Below are positions 1-8,494 of a DNA stretch of 64,000 nucleotides, piece by piece (the first letter of the stretch is position 1; each line of letters opens with the position of its first letter). The notes beneath the pieces are model-generated. The model was given only the letters and a program-made list of their open reading frames with translations. It ran no database searches and was not told where the DNA came from. The stretch comes from Streptomyces sp. P9-A4 (GTDB taxonomy: Bacteria > Actinomycetota > Actinomycetes > Streptomycetales > Streptomycetaceae), in the NCBI RefSeq assembly GCF_036634195.1, contig NZ_JAZIFY010000001.1, positions 3,916,501-3,980,500 on the forward strand, in the 5' to 3' direction. A program made the position numbers and the translations under genes.

Positions 1-288
1 GACCGCGATCACCTGCGCGGCGAGCGCCTCGACGGTCAGGGGGCTGCCGTCGTCGAGGGTCCGGTCGGCGCCGGAGAGGTCGAGGGTGATGACCGTACGG
101 TCGGTGGTGAAACGGGGGGCGGTCTGGCCCCAGTTGACGACGGCGCCACCGGACCCGGTGCCGTGGACGAGAAGGAGGGCGGGGGCGGAGGCGGGGGCGG
201 AGCGTGGACCGGTGGGGTGGTCGATACGGGCGCTCGGCCCCTCGACGTCGTAGTGAACGCGGGCGGGACCGACGGTGACGATGGCCAA
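1..288 (-). CDS. Alpha/beta hydrolase, N-terminal part (runs off the left edge)
   Basis: Only the first 96 residues are in the window; the rest of the catalytic domain lies to the left. The visible part has the alpha/beta hydrolase opening: a strand LLLVHG followed by the oxyanion-hole motif HGTG (residues 42-45), then the next strand TVITLDLSG. I chose the TTG at 288 because AGGAG lies 6 nt before it and no better start is in frame. The gene is divergent from the XRE-family regulator at 683, which is the usual layout for a regulator and its target, so regulation by that neighbour is a reasonable inference. Substrate unknown. Confidence 0.75.
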   Translation of the reverse strand, partial: MAIVTVGPARVHYDVEGPSARIDHPTGPRSAPASAPALLLVHGTGSGGAVVNWGQTAPRFTTDRTVITLDLSGADRTLDDGSPLTVEALAAQVIAV

Positions 289-404
289 GATCTGCTCCTG
301 GGGGCGGGGTGGGGTGCCTGACACCGAGGACTCTCCCGCCGCCCGGAGGCGGAGGGGAGAGCCCTGCCGACCCTGGGACCGCGAGTCCCTGGATGAGCGC
401 CTGC

Positions 405-536
405 CCCTACGGGACGATGGCGGTACGAAGCCCCCGGCCCTACGGGACCACCGCCGTACCAACCGCCCACCCCTTCGGGACCACGGCCACACAAAGCCCG
501 CACCCCTACGGGACTATGGCCGCCGCACGAACCCAC
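405..536. repeat. Four 33-bp imperfect tandem repeats
   Basis: CCCTACGGGAC recurs at 405, 438 and 504, and as CCCTTCGGGAC at 471, which is an exact 33-bp period. The rest of each unit is diverged. The core is near-palindromic. It lies upstream of the XRE regulator and could be an operator array or simple slippage DNA. Confidence 0.85.
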
Positions 537-540
537 CCAC

Positions 541-612
541 CCCACCTACCCCACCTACCCCACCTACCCCACCTACCCCACCTACCCCACCTACCCCACC
601 TACCCCACCTAC
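541..612. repeat. Eight perfect 9-bp tandem repeats (CCCACCTAC)
   Basis: Eight uninterrupted copies of CCCACCTAC are followed to about 666 by degenerate CCCAC/CCCACC runs, all on a C/A-rich strand just before the ribosome binding site of the XRE regulator. Such a tract is likely to vary in copy number between strains. Confidence 0.9.
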
Positions 613-682
613 CCCACCCACCCCACCCCACCCCACCCACCCCACCCCACCCCACCCCACCCCCCCAGGGAGGACCCGCAGG

Positions 683-1543
683 ATGCCCCGTACGCCGATC
701 GACCGACGCGAACTCGCCGACTTCCTGCGCCGCTCCCGCGACCGGGTCCGACCGCAGGACGTGGGGCTGCCGGCCGGCCCCCGGCGCCGTACGCCCGGAC
801 TGCGCCGCGAGGAGGTCGCCCAGCTCGCCGGGATGTCCGCCGACTACTACATCCGCCTGGAGCAGGCCCGCGGCCCGCAGCCCTCGCCGCAGATGCTCGC
901 CGCGCTCGCCCGGGCGCTGCGGCTCGACACGGACGGGCGCGACCACCTCCACCTCCTCGCGGGCCACCGTCCGCCCGCCGGGCCGGTGGGCGGTGACCAC
1001 GTCTCGCCCGGCCTGCTGCACCTCCTCGAACAGCTGGAGTCGACACCGGCGCAGGTCCTGAGCGACCTCGGGGATGTCCTCGCGCAGAACGAGATGGCCC
1101 GCACCCTGCTCGGCGGGGTGTGCACGGTGTCGGAGCACGGACGGAACGTGGTGTGGCGCTGGTTCGCCGACCCGGAGGCGCGTACGGCGTACCCGGCCGG
1201 GGAGCACGCGTACCACAGCCGCCTCCACGTCGCGGACCTGCGCGCGGCGTTCGGCCGGCGCGCGGGCGACCCGGCCGTGACGCGGCTGGTGGAGCGGCTG
1301 CGCGGGGCGAGCGAGGAGTTCGCGGAGCTGTGGGAGCGGCACGAGGTGGCGGTCCGGCGGCACAGCAGGATGAGGGTCGCTCACCCGGTGATCGGAGCGG
1401 TGGACCTGGACTGCCAGGTGCTGCTCGCGCTGGAGGGAGAGCAGCGGCTGGTCCTGTTCACGCCGCCGCCGGGCACGGACGCGGGGGAGCGGCTGGCGCT
1501 GCTCAGGGTGGTGGGGGCGGAACAGTTCACGGCAAGGCCCTGA
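683..1543 (+). CDS. XRE-family transcriptional regulator with MmyB-like ligand domain
   Basis: 286 residues. Residues about 10-90 form a helix-turn-helix of the Streptomyces type (RRRTPGLRREEVAQLAGMS, then YYIRLEQARGPQPS). The rest (about 105-280) has the MmyB-like regulator domain signature, including a WRWF..P..R stretch and a VAHPVIGAVDLD-type strand near the end. I chose the ATG at 683 because GGGAGG lies 9 nt upstream and the protein then begins like its relatives. These regulators usually act as repressors of a divergent oxidoreductase or hydrolase gene; here that would be the hydrolase at 1-288. The ligand is unknown. Confidence 0.85.
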   Translation: MPRTPIDRRELADFLRRSRDRVRPQDVGLPAGPRRRTPGLRREEVAQLAGMSADYYIRLEQARGPQPSPQMLAALARALRLDTDGRDHLHLLAGHRPPAGPVGGDHVSPGLLHLLEQLESTPAQVLSDLGDVLAQNEMARTLLGGVCTVSEHGRNVVWRWFADPEARTAYPAGEHAYHSRLHVADLRAAFGRRAGDPAVTRLVERLRGASEEFAELWERHEVAVRRHSRMRVAHPVIGAVDLDCQVLLALEGEQRLVLFTPPPGTDAGERLALLRVVGAEQFTARP

Positions 1544-1568
1544 GAGCGGAAGGCGCACCGGCCCGGTG

Positions 1569-2630
1569 CTACTCGGCTGCGGCCCGGTCCGCCAACGGCC
1601 GCCGCCTGAGGGCGGGTTCGGTGAGGGCGGCGGGGCGCCAGACGCCGTCGGGCCGGTAGAGGTCGGTGCCGGGCGGGACGATCGCGTCGATACGGTCGAG
1701 GGCCTCGTCGGTGAGCAGGACGGGCGCGCCCTTGAGCAGCCCGTCCAGCTGGTCCATCGTGCGCGGCCCGATGATGACGGAGGTGACGGCCGGGTGGGCG
1801 GCGGCGAAGGCGATGGCGAGTTCGGGCAGGGAGCAGCCGATGTCGTCGGCGAGGGCGACGAACTCCTCGACGGCGTCGAGCTTGGCGGCGTTGCCGGGGA
1901 GCGCCGGGTCGAAGCGGTGGGGGGTGAGGGCGGCCCGCCCGCTGCCGAGGTCGATGGGCCGGCCCTTGCGGTACTTGCCGGTGAGGAAGCCGGAGGCGAG
2001 GGGCGACCAGGTCAGTACGCCCATCCCGTACCGCTGGGCGACCGGCAGGACGGAGGCCTCGATGCCGCGCGCGAGGAGCGAGTACGGCGGCTGCTCGGAG
2101 CGGAAGCGGCGCAGGCCGCGGCGTTCGGCGACGGCGTGGGCCTCGACGATGTCCTCGGCGGGGAAGGTGGAGCAGCCGAACGCCCGGATCTTGCCCTGGG
2201 TGACGAGGTCACCGAGCACGCCGAGGGTCTCCTCGATGTCCGTGCGCTGGTCGGGCCGGTGGACCTGGTAGAGGTCGATCCAGTCGGTGCCGAGCCGCCG
2301 GAGGCTGTCCTCGACGGCCCGGATGATCCAACGGCGGGAACTGCCGCCCCGGTTGGGGCCTTCGCCGCCGACGGGGAAGTACACCTTGGTGGCGAGGACG
2401 GTGTCGTCGCGGCGGTGCGGGTCGCGCAGTGCCTTGCCGACGATCTCCTCGGACTCGCCGGCGGAGTACATGTCGGCGGTGTCGACGAAGTTGATGCCGT
2501 GGTCGAGGGCGGCATGGATGATCCGCACGGACTCCTGATGGTCGGGATTGCCGACGGCACCGAACATCATGGTGCCGAGGCAGTACGTACTGACGTCGAT
2601 CCCGGTCCCGCCGAGTACTCGATAGCGCAT
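1569..2630 (-). CDS. Aldo/keto reductase
   Basis: 353 residues, a full-length NAD(P)H-dependent aldo/keto reductase of the YajO/Tas-like group. The TIM-barrel opening RYRVLGGTGIDVSTYCLGTMMFG is followed by the catalytic Asp/Tyr region FVDTADMYSAGESEEIVG, the Lys strand VLATKVYFP and a later IDLYQVHRPD. The C-terminal IIGPRTMDQLDGLL segment is the cofactor phosphate-binding part. It should reduce aldehydes or ketones in the cytoplasm, substrate unknown. It follows the alpha/beta hydrolase gene on the same strand after 58 nt, so the two may be cotranscribed. Confidence 0.92.
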   Translation of the reverse strand: MRYRVLGGTGIDVSTYCLGTMMFGAVGNPDHQESVRIIHAALDHGINFVDTADMYSAGESEEIVGKALRDPHRRDDTVLATKVYFPVGGEGPNRGGSSRRWIIRAVEDSLRRLGTDWIDLYQVHRPDQRTDIEETLGVLGDLVTQGKIRAFGCSTFPAEDIVEAHAVAERRGLRRFRSEQPPYSLLARGIEASVLPVAQRYGMGVLTWSPLASGFLTGKYRKGRPIDLGSGRAALTPHRFDPALPGNAAKLDAVEEFVALADDIGCSLPELAIAFAAAHPAVTSVIIGPRTMDQLDGLLKGAPVLLTDEALDRIDAIVPPGTDLYRPDGVWRPAALTEPALRRRPLADRAAAE

Positions 2631-2688
2631 GGCGGCACTGTAGGAACTGGAGTGCGCTCGAAGGCAAGGGGTGAGGGGTCCCGAGGGC

Positions 2689-3576
2689 CTAAGGCTCGGA
2701 CGACTCGGACGACTCGGACGGCTCGGACGACTCGGACGGCGTGAGGTCCCCGAGGAATCCGACGATCAGCCGGTGCAGGGTGGCGGGCTGTTCGAGGTGT
2801 ACGTCGTGCCCGGTGGCGGGCAGGCTCGCGCCGCGCAGACCGGGCTGGAGCCGCACCATCTCCGCGTACTCGGCGCCGCCGATGATTCCGCCCTGCTCGC
2901 CCTGCCCGAGGACGGCGAGGGTGGGGCAGGTGATGGCCGCCCACTCGTCCCAGAACGCGCGGCTGGAGATCTCGTCGAGGGACCGCACCATGACATCGGG
3001 TTCGAAACGCGGCCAGAGCCCGTCGGCGCGTTCTTCGAGCCCGCGAGCCCAGCCGTCCCCTACGGGTTGCTTCCCGCCGCCGAGGTAGGCGGCGGCCACG
3101 TCCAGGGAGGGGAAGGGCACAGGCCAGGCGTCCAGCCAGCCGCCGATCTGTTCCTGTACGCCGGGGTTGCCGCCGCCGGGCCCGGCTTCGACGAGAACGA
3201 GGGCGCGCAGCAGTGCGGGTTGGGCGGCGGCGGCGAGAAGGGCGGTGCTGCCGCCGAGCGACTGCCCGACCAACAGGGGATGGTCCAGGCCGAGTTCCTC
3301 GATGACGGCGAGGGCGTCGGCGACGTAGGCGGCCCGCGTGACATCACCGGGGTGCCGCTCGCTGGCGCCGTGCCCGCGCTGGTCGAGGGCGACGACCCGG
3401 TACCCGGACTCGCGCAGCAGCCGGGCGGTGGCGTCCCATTCGCCGGCGTGCCCGGCAAGCCCGTGGAGCAGGAGTACGTCGGTGCCGGAGCCGCCCCAGT
3501 CGCGCGCGGAAAGCCGTACCCCTTCCCGTATGACGAACCGTTCTGACCAGGGGGAAGGGGCGGAGGAAGGAGTCAC
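2689..3576 (-). CDS. Alpha/beta hydrolase with Ser/Glu/Pro-rich tail
   Basis: 295 residues. HGLAG forms the oxyanion hole, GQSLGG the nucleophile elbow (Ser), and a C-terminal TGHDVHLEQP carries the catalytic His. A longer frame reaches 3696, but it would run into the DUF4287 gene, so I place the start at GTG 3576, preceded by a very close GGAGG. The last 16 or so residues are a low-complexity repeat (SESSEPSESSESSEP) encoded by near-perfect 9-bp repeats at about 2695-2740, unlike the usual end of this family. Esterase, lipase or haloperoxidase-like activity cannot be told apart from sequence. Confidence 0.88.
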   Translation of the reverse strand: MTPSSAPSPWSERFVIREGVRLSARDWGGSGTDVLLLHGLAGHAGEWDATARLLRESGYRVVALDQRGHGASERHPGDVTRAAYVADALAVIEELGLDHPLLVGQSLGGSTALLAAAAQPALLRALVLVEAGPGGGNPGVQEQIGGWLDAWPVPFPSLDVAAAYLGGGKQPVGDGWARGLEERADGLWPRFEPDVMVRSLDEISSRAFWDEWAAITCPTLAVLGQGEQGGIIGGAEYAEMVRLQPGLRGASLPATGHDVHLEQPATLHRLIVGFLGDLTPSESSEPSESSESSEP

Positions 3577-3652
3577 CCCTCCATGATCCCTTACGGGTCG
3601 GGAAGCCGTCGGCGCGCACGCCGCAGGAGCCGACGGCCTGACGGGAGGGGGA

Positions 3653-3862
3653 CTACTTGCCCTCGGCGAGGGTGTGGGCGACGAGGGCGTTGGCATGCCC
3701 GTGGCCCAGCCCGTGCTCGTCCTTGAGCCAGGAGACGAGCTCCAGGTGCTTGGTGAGGGGCGAGGAACGGATGAGCTCCTGCCACTCGGAGACCGGGCGC
3801 CCGTACTTCTTCTCGATGGAGGGGAAGTAGCTGGCGGGCCCCTTGACGACGTTCTCGGCCAT
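3653..3862 (-). CDS. DUF4287 domain protein
   Basis: 69 residues. The whole protein is one DUF4287 unit: KGPASYFPSIEKKYGRP, then EWQELI, then the KHLELVSWLKDEHGLGHGHANALV helix pair. Two in-frame ATGs occur at 3868 and 3862; GAGGAG sits directly against the first and 6 nt before the second, so I prefer 3862. The family is small and of unknown function, often found near glyoxalase or DUF1801 genes. Confidence 0.88.
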   Translation of the reverse strand: MAENVVKGPASYFPSIEKKYGRPVSEWQELIRSSPLTKHLELVSWLKDEHGLGHGHANALVAHTLAEGK

Positions 3863-3943
3863 GGTCATCTCCTCGGTGATCAGTAACTGTGCGACTGAGG
3901 GTATGACCGGGGCCGAAGGGAAAACTCATCGCGGGGGACGGGA

Positions 3944-6199
3944 TCAGTCCCGCCGGATCTGCTCGGGATCGACATGGCGCCGCACCATGGGCAGGGAGGC
4001 GAGACCGGCGGCGAGCAGTACGCCCAGGGCGCAGAGGAACAGCAGGGGCAGCCCGTCCCAGTCCCAGTGCACGGCGCCGCCACCGGTGATCAGGTAACTG
4101 GACTCGGCAAGCCACCCGGCGACGATGGCGCCCCCGAGCCCCACGACGAGCGGCAACAACACCTGCACGACCTGCACCACCCGCAGGGTCCCGGCCCGAG
4201 CCCCCAACAACACGAGCGCGGCAACCTGCCCACGCCGCTCCATGGCCCGATCGGCCACGGACACGACGAAGGCGGCAACACCGATGACAAGCCCGAGAAC
4301 CATGCCGACGGCCAGCAGGCTGCGGATGACGGCGAGCTGGGCGAGCGAGTCGATGACGATCCCGACGGGCTCGACGGAGGCGGTGGGGGCGATGGCCCCG
4401 ATGCCGTCGAGAACGGAGCGGATGGTGGCGGGGTCGGCGTCACTGACGAGGGTGAGGGTGCCGGCGGAATCGGCGAGGTTGGCGGGGAAGAGCGAGGGAG
4501 GGATGAGAATAGCGCCCGTAGTGATGGCGGAAGGCTGGTAAGCGGTCATGTGGATGCGGCCGTGGGGAACGGTAAGAATGGTCCTTCCGTTGCCGCGTGT
4601 TTTGAACGGAAACCGATCACCCGGTTGAGGGTCTTCCCGGAAAGCCGAGTTCGCATCGTGTAACTGCATGGTTTGTCCCTCGACACAGCCCCCTGCCCAC
4701 TGGGTAGTTGCGATCAGTTGGGGGCAAGTAGCGACAACCAGGGTGACGGACTTCGGCATGGTGCCGTCCAGCGGGATCCACGAGTTGTACGTAATCAGAT
4801 CTGTCCGAACGCCGCGGATGTCTGCGAGTTGTTGCCTCTGGTCGTGGCTCAACTCTTCCAGCTTGATGGCGTATTCCTGTATGGGGGTTGTTCGTCGACT
4901 GACCTGGTCCAGTTCGACCAGTACCCCCTGGGTCAAAGACGCGCCGAACACCAGCAGCACGAGGCCGGTGACCACCCGTAGCGAGGAACCCGGATCAACC
5001 TCAGAACGCCGCATCGCCAATGCCACGGGCAACGATTTCGCCGCTCCGGCAACTCGCCGCGCCAGCGATGCCGTGATCGGCGCCAATCCGAAAACGAGTC
5101 CGGCCCCGGTCAATAGAACGGCACCGGGTACCAGCAGGGAGCTCGCAGACCCTCCAGATGGGTCCCTTCCCAGCACGCTGAGCGCACAGTAGCCGCCGAT
5201 GATCCCGAGCCCTGGAACGAGAAGCAGCGTCCCGAACTTCCTTGGAGGCTTGCGTTCCCCGGTCCGGCGCACACTGATCGGTGACAGTGCAGCCTGCTTG
5301 GCGCTGAACTGGCTGACAGCCCACGCGAGTGCCGGGCATCCCACTAGGCACACGGCAAGGGTCGTTGCCTCTGGGCGCCCATCTGATGGATACCAGTGCA
5401 GTCCAGGCAATCCGACTCGTGCGGCGAGTTCGTTGACTCCGAGATACCCCACGACTCCGAGCGCGGCCCCGATCGAGGCGGCGGCAACGCTTTCACCAGC
5501 ATTGACTCGGAGGGTGTCCTTCACGCTGAGCCCGATGAGGCGTAGAGCGGCGAGGCGACGGGCTCGAGATTCCCCGGAAAGTCGTGCGCAGACGGAAAGA
5601 AAGATGACGAGAGGAAGCAGCACGATGCAACCGAGCGTAAACCGCAGAATATCAAGGGTGGAGGAGTCGATGAGCTCTCCCCGTACGTACGGGGAGCCGA
5701 AATCGCCGAGTTCTCTTCCTTCCGGAAGCTTGGCGGGATCGATGCCGATGTAGGCGTACAGCTCCTCCGGCCCACCCAACCCCGCCGGCGCGATCGTCCC
5801 GATCACACGGCCTGGCACAAGCCCCGCAGCATTCGGATTGGCCGCCAGGAGTTCGGCCAGCTTCGGCGAAACAATGGCTTCGCCTGTCTGCGGAAGTCGC
5901 TCGATCCCAGGAGGGACCGGCGCGGGACCGGTACCGACGCGACCGAAGAACACCCGCCGCAGCGGTTGGGAGCCGTACGGATCCAAGAACTCCTGGTAGA
6001 CGACATTCCTGTTGTAGCCCGGGTTCACCGCGCGGCTCGTCGTACGGGTATCGTGCGCGGCGATGATCGTGGGAATGGTGAGGACGGCAGCAAGGCATGC
6101 CACCCCGAGGGCGGAGCCGAGCGTCATCAGCAGAAATCGAACGCGCCCCCGGCGGCCACTGCCCCAGAGCAGACGAAGCCCGAGGAGGAACGGGTTCAC
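3944..6199 (-). CDS. ABC transporter permease, FtsX/MacB type
   Basis: 751 residues. An N-terminal membrane helix (RFLLMTLGSALGVACLAAVL, about 21-41) is followed by a long extracytoplasmic segment, then clusters of helices around residues 190-400 and 620-740 of FtsX-like type. The start is GTG 6199, overlapping the stop of the ATPase gene (GTGA), so the pair is translationally coupled. MacB-type pairs do not import; they move lipids, peptides or signals across the membrane or drive extracellular proteins mechanically. Base composition looks less G+C-rich than the core genes. The upstream secreted protein (6933-7340) is a candidate partner. Confidence 0.9.
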   Translation of the reverse strand: MNPFLLGLRLLWGSGRRGRVRFLLMTLGSALGVACLAAVLTIPTIIAAHDTRTTSRAVNPGYNRNVVYQEFLDPYGSQPLRRVFFGRVGTGPAPVPPGIERLPQTGEAIVSPKLAELLAANPNAAGLVPGRVIGTIAPAGLGGPEELYAYIGIDPAKLPEGRELGDFGSPYVRGELIDSSTLDILRFTLGCIVLLPLVIFLSVCARLSGESRARRLAALRLIGLSVKDTLRVNAGESVAAASIGAALGVVGYLGVNELAARVGLPGLHWYPSDGRPEATTLAVCLVGCPALAWAVSQFSAKQAALSPISVRRTGERKPPRKFGTLLLVPGLGIIGGYCALSVLGRDPSGGSASSLLVPGAVLLTGAGLVFGLAPITASLARRVAGAAKSLPVALAMRRSEVDPGSSLRVVTGLVLLVFGASLTQGVLVELDQVSRRTTPIQEYAIKLEELSHDQRQQLADIRGVRTDLITYNSWIPLDGTMPKSVTLVVATCPQLIATTQWAGGCVEGQTMQLHDANSAFREDPQPGDRFPFKTRGNGRTILTVPHGRIHMTAYQPSAITTGAILIPPSLFPANLADSAGTLTLVSDADPATIRSVLDGIGAIAPTASVEPVGIVIDSLAQLAVIRSLLAVGMVLGLVIGVAAFVVSVADRAMERRGQVAALVLLGARAGTLRVVQVVQVLLPLVVGLGGAIVAGWLAESSYLITGGGAVHWDWDGLPLLFLCALGVLLAAGLASLPMVRRHVDPEQIRRD

Positions 6200-6870
6200 A
6201 CCGCCACCCGCTGAGCCAGTACACCGTCCGACATCGTGTACTGCGTATCGGCCTTCGCGGCGACATCGGCATCGTGCGTCACTATGATCACGGCCGTCTT
6301 CTGGCTCCGCGCCAGCCAGAGGAACTCCTTCAGCACGGCGGCCGCGTTGGCGCTGTCGAGCGCCCCTGTCGGCTCGTCCGCGAACACCACGTCCGGCCGG
6401 TGGACCAGAGCCCGCGCAACCGCGACGCGCTGACTCTGGCCACCCGACAACTTCGAGGTCCTGCGCCGCAACAGCTCACCCATTCCGAGCCGCCGCAACA
6501 CATGGGCGGCCATCACATGGGCGTGATCCTTGCTGATTCCGGCGAGCCGGAGGGGAAGTGCCGCGTTCTCCTCGACGGTCAACTCCGGGAGGAGTTCCCC
6601 GTACTGGAAGACGAACCCGAGCCGCGTACGGCGCAAGGCGCTCAACTCGCTGTCGGGGAGGGTGGAGAGCTGAACCCCGTCGAAGGTCACGGTCCCGCTC
6701 GACGGGGGCAGCACCCCCGCGAGGCAGTACAGCAGCGACGACTTCCCCGACCCGCTGCTGCCCATGATGGCGGCCACTTCGCCGCGCTTGAGCGTGAACT
6801 CGGCACCAGTGACAGCCTGCTCGGTGCCGTAGAAGAGATCCACGCCCTCGGCGCGGAGGATGACATCCAT
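6196..6870 (-). CDS. ABC transporter ATP-binding protein, LolD/MacB type
   Basis: 224 residues. Walker A is GSSGSGKSS, the Q-loop FQYGELLPELTV, the ABC signature LSGGQSQR, Walker B VVFADEPTGALD and the switch His in VTHD. The EPTGALD variant and short length are typical of LolD/MacB-class ATPases that work with FtsX-like permeases. I prefer the ATG at 6870, which has AAGGAG 11 nt upstream; a GTG at 6882 is in frame but directly abuts that ribosome site. It energises the overlapping downstream permease. Confidence 0.92.
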   Translation of the reverse strand: MDVILRAEGVDLFYGTEQAVTGAEFTLKRGEVAAIMGSSGSGKSSLLYCLAGVLPPSSGTVTFDGVQLSTLPDSELSALRRTRLGFVFQYGELLPELTVEENAALPLRLAGISKDHAHVMAAHVLRRLGMGELLRRRTSKLSGGQSQRVAVARALVHRPDVVFADEPTGALDSANAAAVLKEFLWLARSQKTAVIIVTHDADVAAKADTQYTMSDGVLAQRVAV

Positions 6871-6932
6871 CGTGGTGCGCACTCCTTAAAGGAGGGAGCC
6901 GCTGGGTCAGCGGCTGCCTCAGCCGTTGACTT

Positions 6933-7340
6933 TTAGCGCCGGAACTTCCGAAGTCCCGAGCAGTTGTCCGGACGCAGCGAGCCGCGGTCGCGGCACAGTT
7001 GGATCTCCGCATGGTTGGTCTGCAGAACTGCGCCGTCGAAGAAGATCTTGTCGACGGTGACGGTCTTCCTCTGGACACCCTTGACGCGATTCCAGCCGTA
7101 GCCCTCCACCTTTGCGCGAAGGTAGGTGTTGTGGCCGTCCGCGTGGTCGCTGTCCGACAGGTTTCCCTGTACGTGGAACCCACCGTGGTTCTGGAGTTTG
7201 GGCTCCCACTTGTACCCACCGGAGAACGCGGCGCCGGTCGTGGACATCTTCAGCTCACGCCAGGACGAGTCCGCCATCGCCACCCCCATCCCCCCGAAGA
7301 ACAGCCCCGCGGCCACCACCGCCGTAGCCAACTTCCTCAT
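6933..7340 (-). CDS. Small secreted protein of unknown family
   Basis: 135 residues with a clear Sec signal peptide (MRKLATAVVAAGLFFGGMGVAMA, cleavage likely after AMA at about 23). The mature part of about 112 residues is hydrophilic and rich in Gly, His, Asp and aromatic residues, with two Cys near the C-terminus (LCRDRG, DNCSG) that could form a disulfide. AGGGG lies 6 nt before the ATG. I do not recognise a family. It lies 62 nt upstream of the MacB-type ATPase on the same strand and the three genes look like one unit, so it may be a substrate or partner of that transporter. It is not an obvious lactococcin-972-type bacteriocin. Confidence 0.75.
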   Translation of the reverse strand: MRKLATAVVAAGLFFGGMGVAMADSSWRELKMSTTGAAFSGGYKWEPKLQNHGGFHVQGNLSDSDHADGHNTYLRAKVEGYGWNRVKGVQRKTVTVDKIFFDGAVLQTNHAEIQLCRDRGSLRPDNCSGLRKFRR

Positions 7341-7554
7341 CGATAACCCCTGTTTGGTCGTGCCGACTGGTCATCACAGAAAGTATCGGCATCACTACAC
7401 ACCGGATACCGCAGTAACGTCCCTCCCTCCCAGGACCCCCCGATCCGGTGAACGCGTCCTCCTGGCGTGCGCGCGGGTTGCCCGTGCGCCTCGTAGGAGT
7501 GATCACCGGTGCGCCTGCGTGAAGGGGTGCGGTGGCGTCGACAAGGTTGCGCGC

Positions 7555-8115
7555 ATGCGTTCTTCCTCTTCCCGGCTGAGGCGTGCCCTCGTTCCCCTCG
7601 TGGCCACCGTCGCCCTCCTCGGTACCGGCGGGGCCTCCGTCGCCGGTGCCGTCGAAGCGTGCGGTTCGGTCATCACCGCCCCGCTCGCCCCGCCCGTCGC
7701 CGACGACGACCCCTGCCCCAGCACCGACCCCGTCGTGTGCCGCATCCGCGTCCTGCCGATGGACGAGAAGGTCGAGGCCCAGCGGACCCGGATGCGCTAC
7801 CACGGGCTCCTGGAGGACATGCACCGGACGGAGGCGGCCATGCGCGAGGCCGGCGCCTCCGACGAGGAGATCGCCCGCGAGCTCGTCGACATGCGGAACC
7901 AGGCGAAGGAGATCACCCGCGCCGGCATGAGTCCCGAGGAGGTCCGCATCCTGGAGGAGCGGAACATCGCCAAGTACGGCAACCCGCTCGGTCCCACCGC
8001 CGACCAGCTCTACGCCAAGTACGGGTCCTGGCCCCAGGTGATCGACGCGTCGATGCGGACCAGCTACGCCGTCGACCGCGCGCTCAGCCTCGAGTACCGC
8101 CCCTGTCCCGTATAG
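7555..8115 (+). CDS. Secreted hypothetical protein
   Basis: 186 residues. An Arg-rich start and hydrophobic stretch (LVPLVATVALLGTGGASVAG) form a signal peptide or membrane anchor. The rest has three Cys in its first third (VEACGS, DDPCPS, VVCRIRVLP) and a helical charged region (about 75-130, including RELVDMRNQAKEITRAGMS) that may form a coiled coil, then a final Cys in YRPCPV. I do not recognise the family. The ATG at 7555 is used because the signal peptide follows directly; the ribosome site is weak. Confidence 0.65.
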   Translation: MRSSSSRLRRALVPLVATVALLGTGGASVAGAVEACGSVITAPLAPPVADDDPCPSTDPVVCRIRVLPMDEKVEAQRTRMRYHGLLEDMHRTEAAMREAGASDEEIARELVDMRNQAKEITRAGMSPEEVRILEERNIAKYGNPLGPTADQLYAKYGSWPQVIDASMRTSYAVDRALSLEYRPCPV

Positions 8116-8142
8116 CCGACGGAAACCGAGACGGGAAACGTC

Positions 8143-8174
8143 GAAGGGCCCCACCGCGAACGGTGGGGCCCTTC
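8143..8174. terminator. Bidirectional hairpin terminator
   Basis: GAAGGGCCCCACCG and its complement surround a CGAA tetraloop, a 14-bp stem. It lies after the + gene ending at 8115 and after tRNA-Ser transcribed from the other side. Confidence 0.85.
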
Positions 8175-8197
8175 AACGAATTGCCCGGTGAGAGCAA

Positions 8198-8285
8198 TGG
8201 CGGAGGATACGAGATTCGAACTCGTGAGGGGTTGCCCCCAACACGCTTTCCAAGCGTGCGCCCTAGGCCACTAGGCGAATCCTCC
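8198..8285 (-). tRNA. tRNA-Ser (GGA anticodon), CCA encoded
   Basis: Read on the minus strand the gene starts GGAGGATTCGCC, has a 7-bp acceptor stem (GGAGGAT/ATCCTCC), an anticodon loop CTTGGAAAG giving GGA, the long variable arm of a class II tRNA (GTTGGGGGCAACCCC) and a GTTCGAATC T-loop. CCA at 8198-8200 is in the DNA. It reads UCC/UCU serine codons. Confidence 0.95.
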
Positions 8286-8407
8286 GGTCGGAACATTACA
8301 TGACCTCGGGGGGTGCTCGCGAACCCGATCGGAGGTGGGGTCCGTGAAGGGATCCCGGGTGGGGGAGCGGGGTCGAGTGGTGTTCGGGATCGGGTACGCT
8401 GAGCGGA

Positions 8408-8494
8408 GCCCCTCACGCGGTGCTATCTGACTGAACTCCCCCAGGGCCGGAAGGCAGCAAGGGTAGGTCGGCTCTGGCAGGTGCGTGGGGGGCG
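8408..8494 (+). ncRNA. ffs: Signal recognition particle RNA (4.5S, small bacterial type)
   Basis: The core GGCCGGAAGGCAGCAAGGGTA (about 8445-8465), with GCTCTGGCAG opposite it, is the conserved GGAA-tetraloop domain that binds Ffh. The ends pair as GCCCCTCACGC with GCGTGGGGGGC, giving the hairpin of about 87 nt typical of the short actinobacterial form. It is immediately upstream of dnaX, its usual Streptomyces place. Together with Ffh it targets membrane and secreted proteins to the translocon. Confidence 0.93.

Larger units (their letters stand above)
289..682. other. Divergent intergenic region filled with tandem repeats
   Basis: This 394-nt stretch separates the divergent hydrolase and XRE regulator genes. 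Most of it is tandem repeat (33-bp units, then 9-bp units, then CCCAC-type runs). It must also hold both promoters, but I see no clear -35/-10 pair. A reading frame is open through it in phase with the regulator. Its third codon positions are far less G/C-rich than in the neighbouring genes, so I treat it as noncoding. Confidence 0.6.

Noticed and set aside
275-682. N-terminal extension of the XRE regulator through the tandem repeats
   Set aside because: Third codon positions are much less G/C-rich than in real genes here, the frame overlaps the divergent hydrolase start, and a good ribosome site lies before 683.
6933-7340. Lactococcin-972-family bacteriocin
   Set aside because: The gene neighbourhood is suggestive, but the mature protein lacks the aromatic/Gly pattern of that family as I know it.
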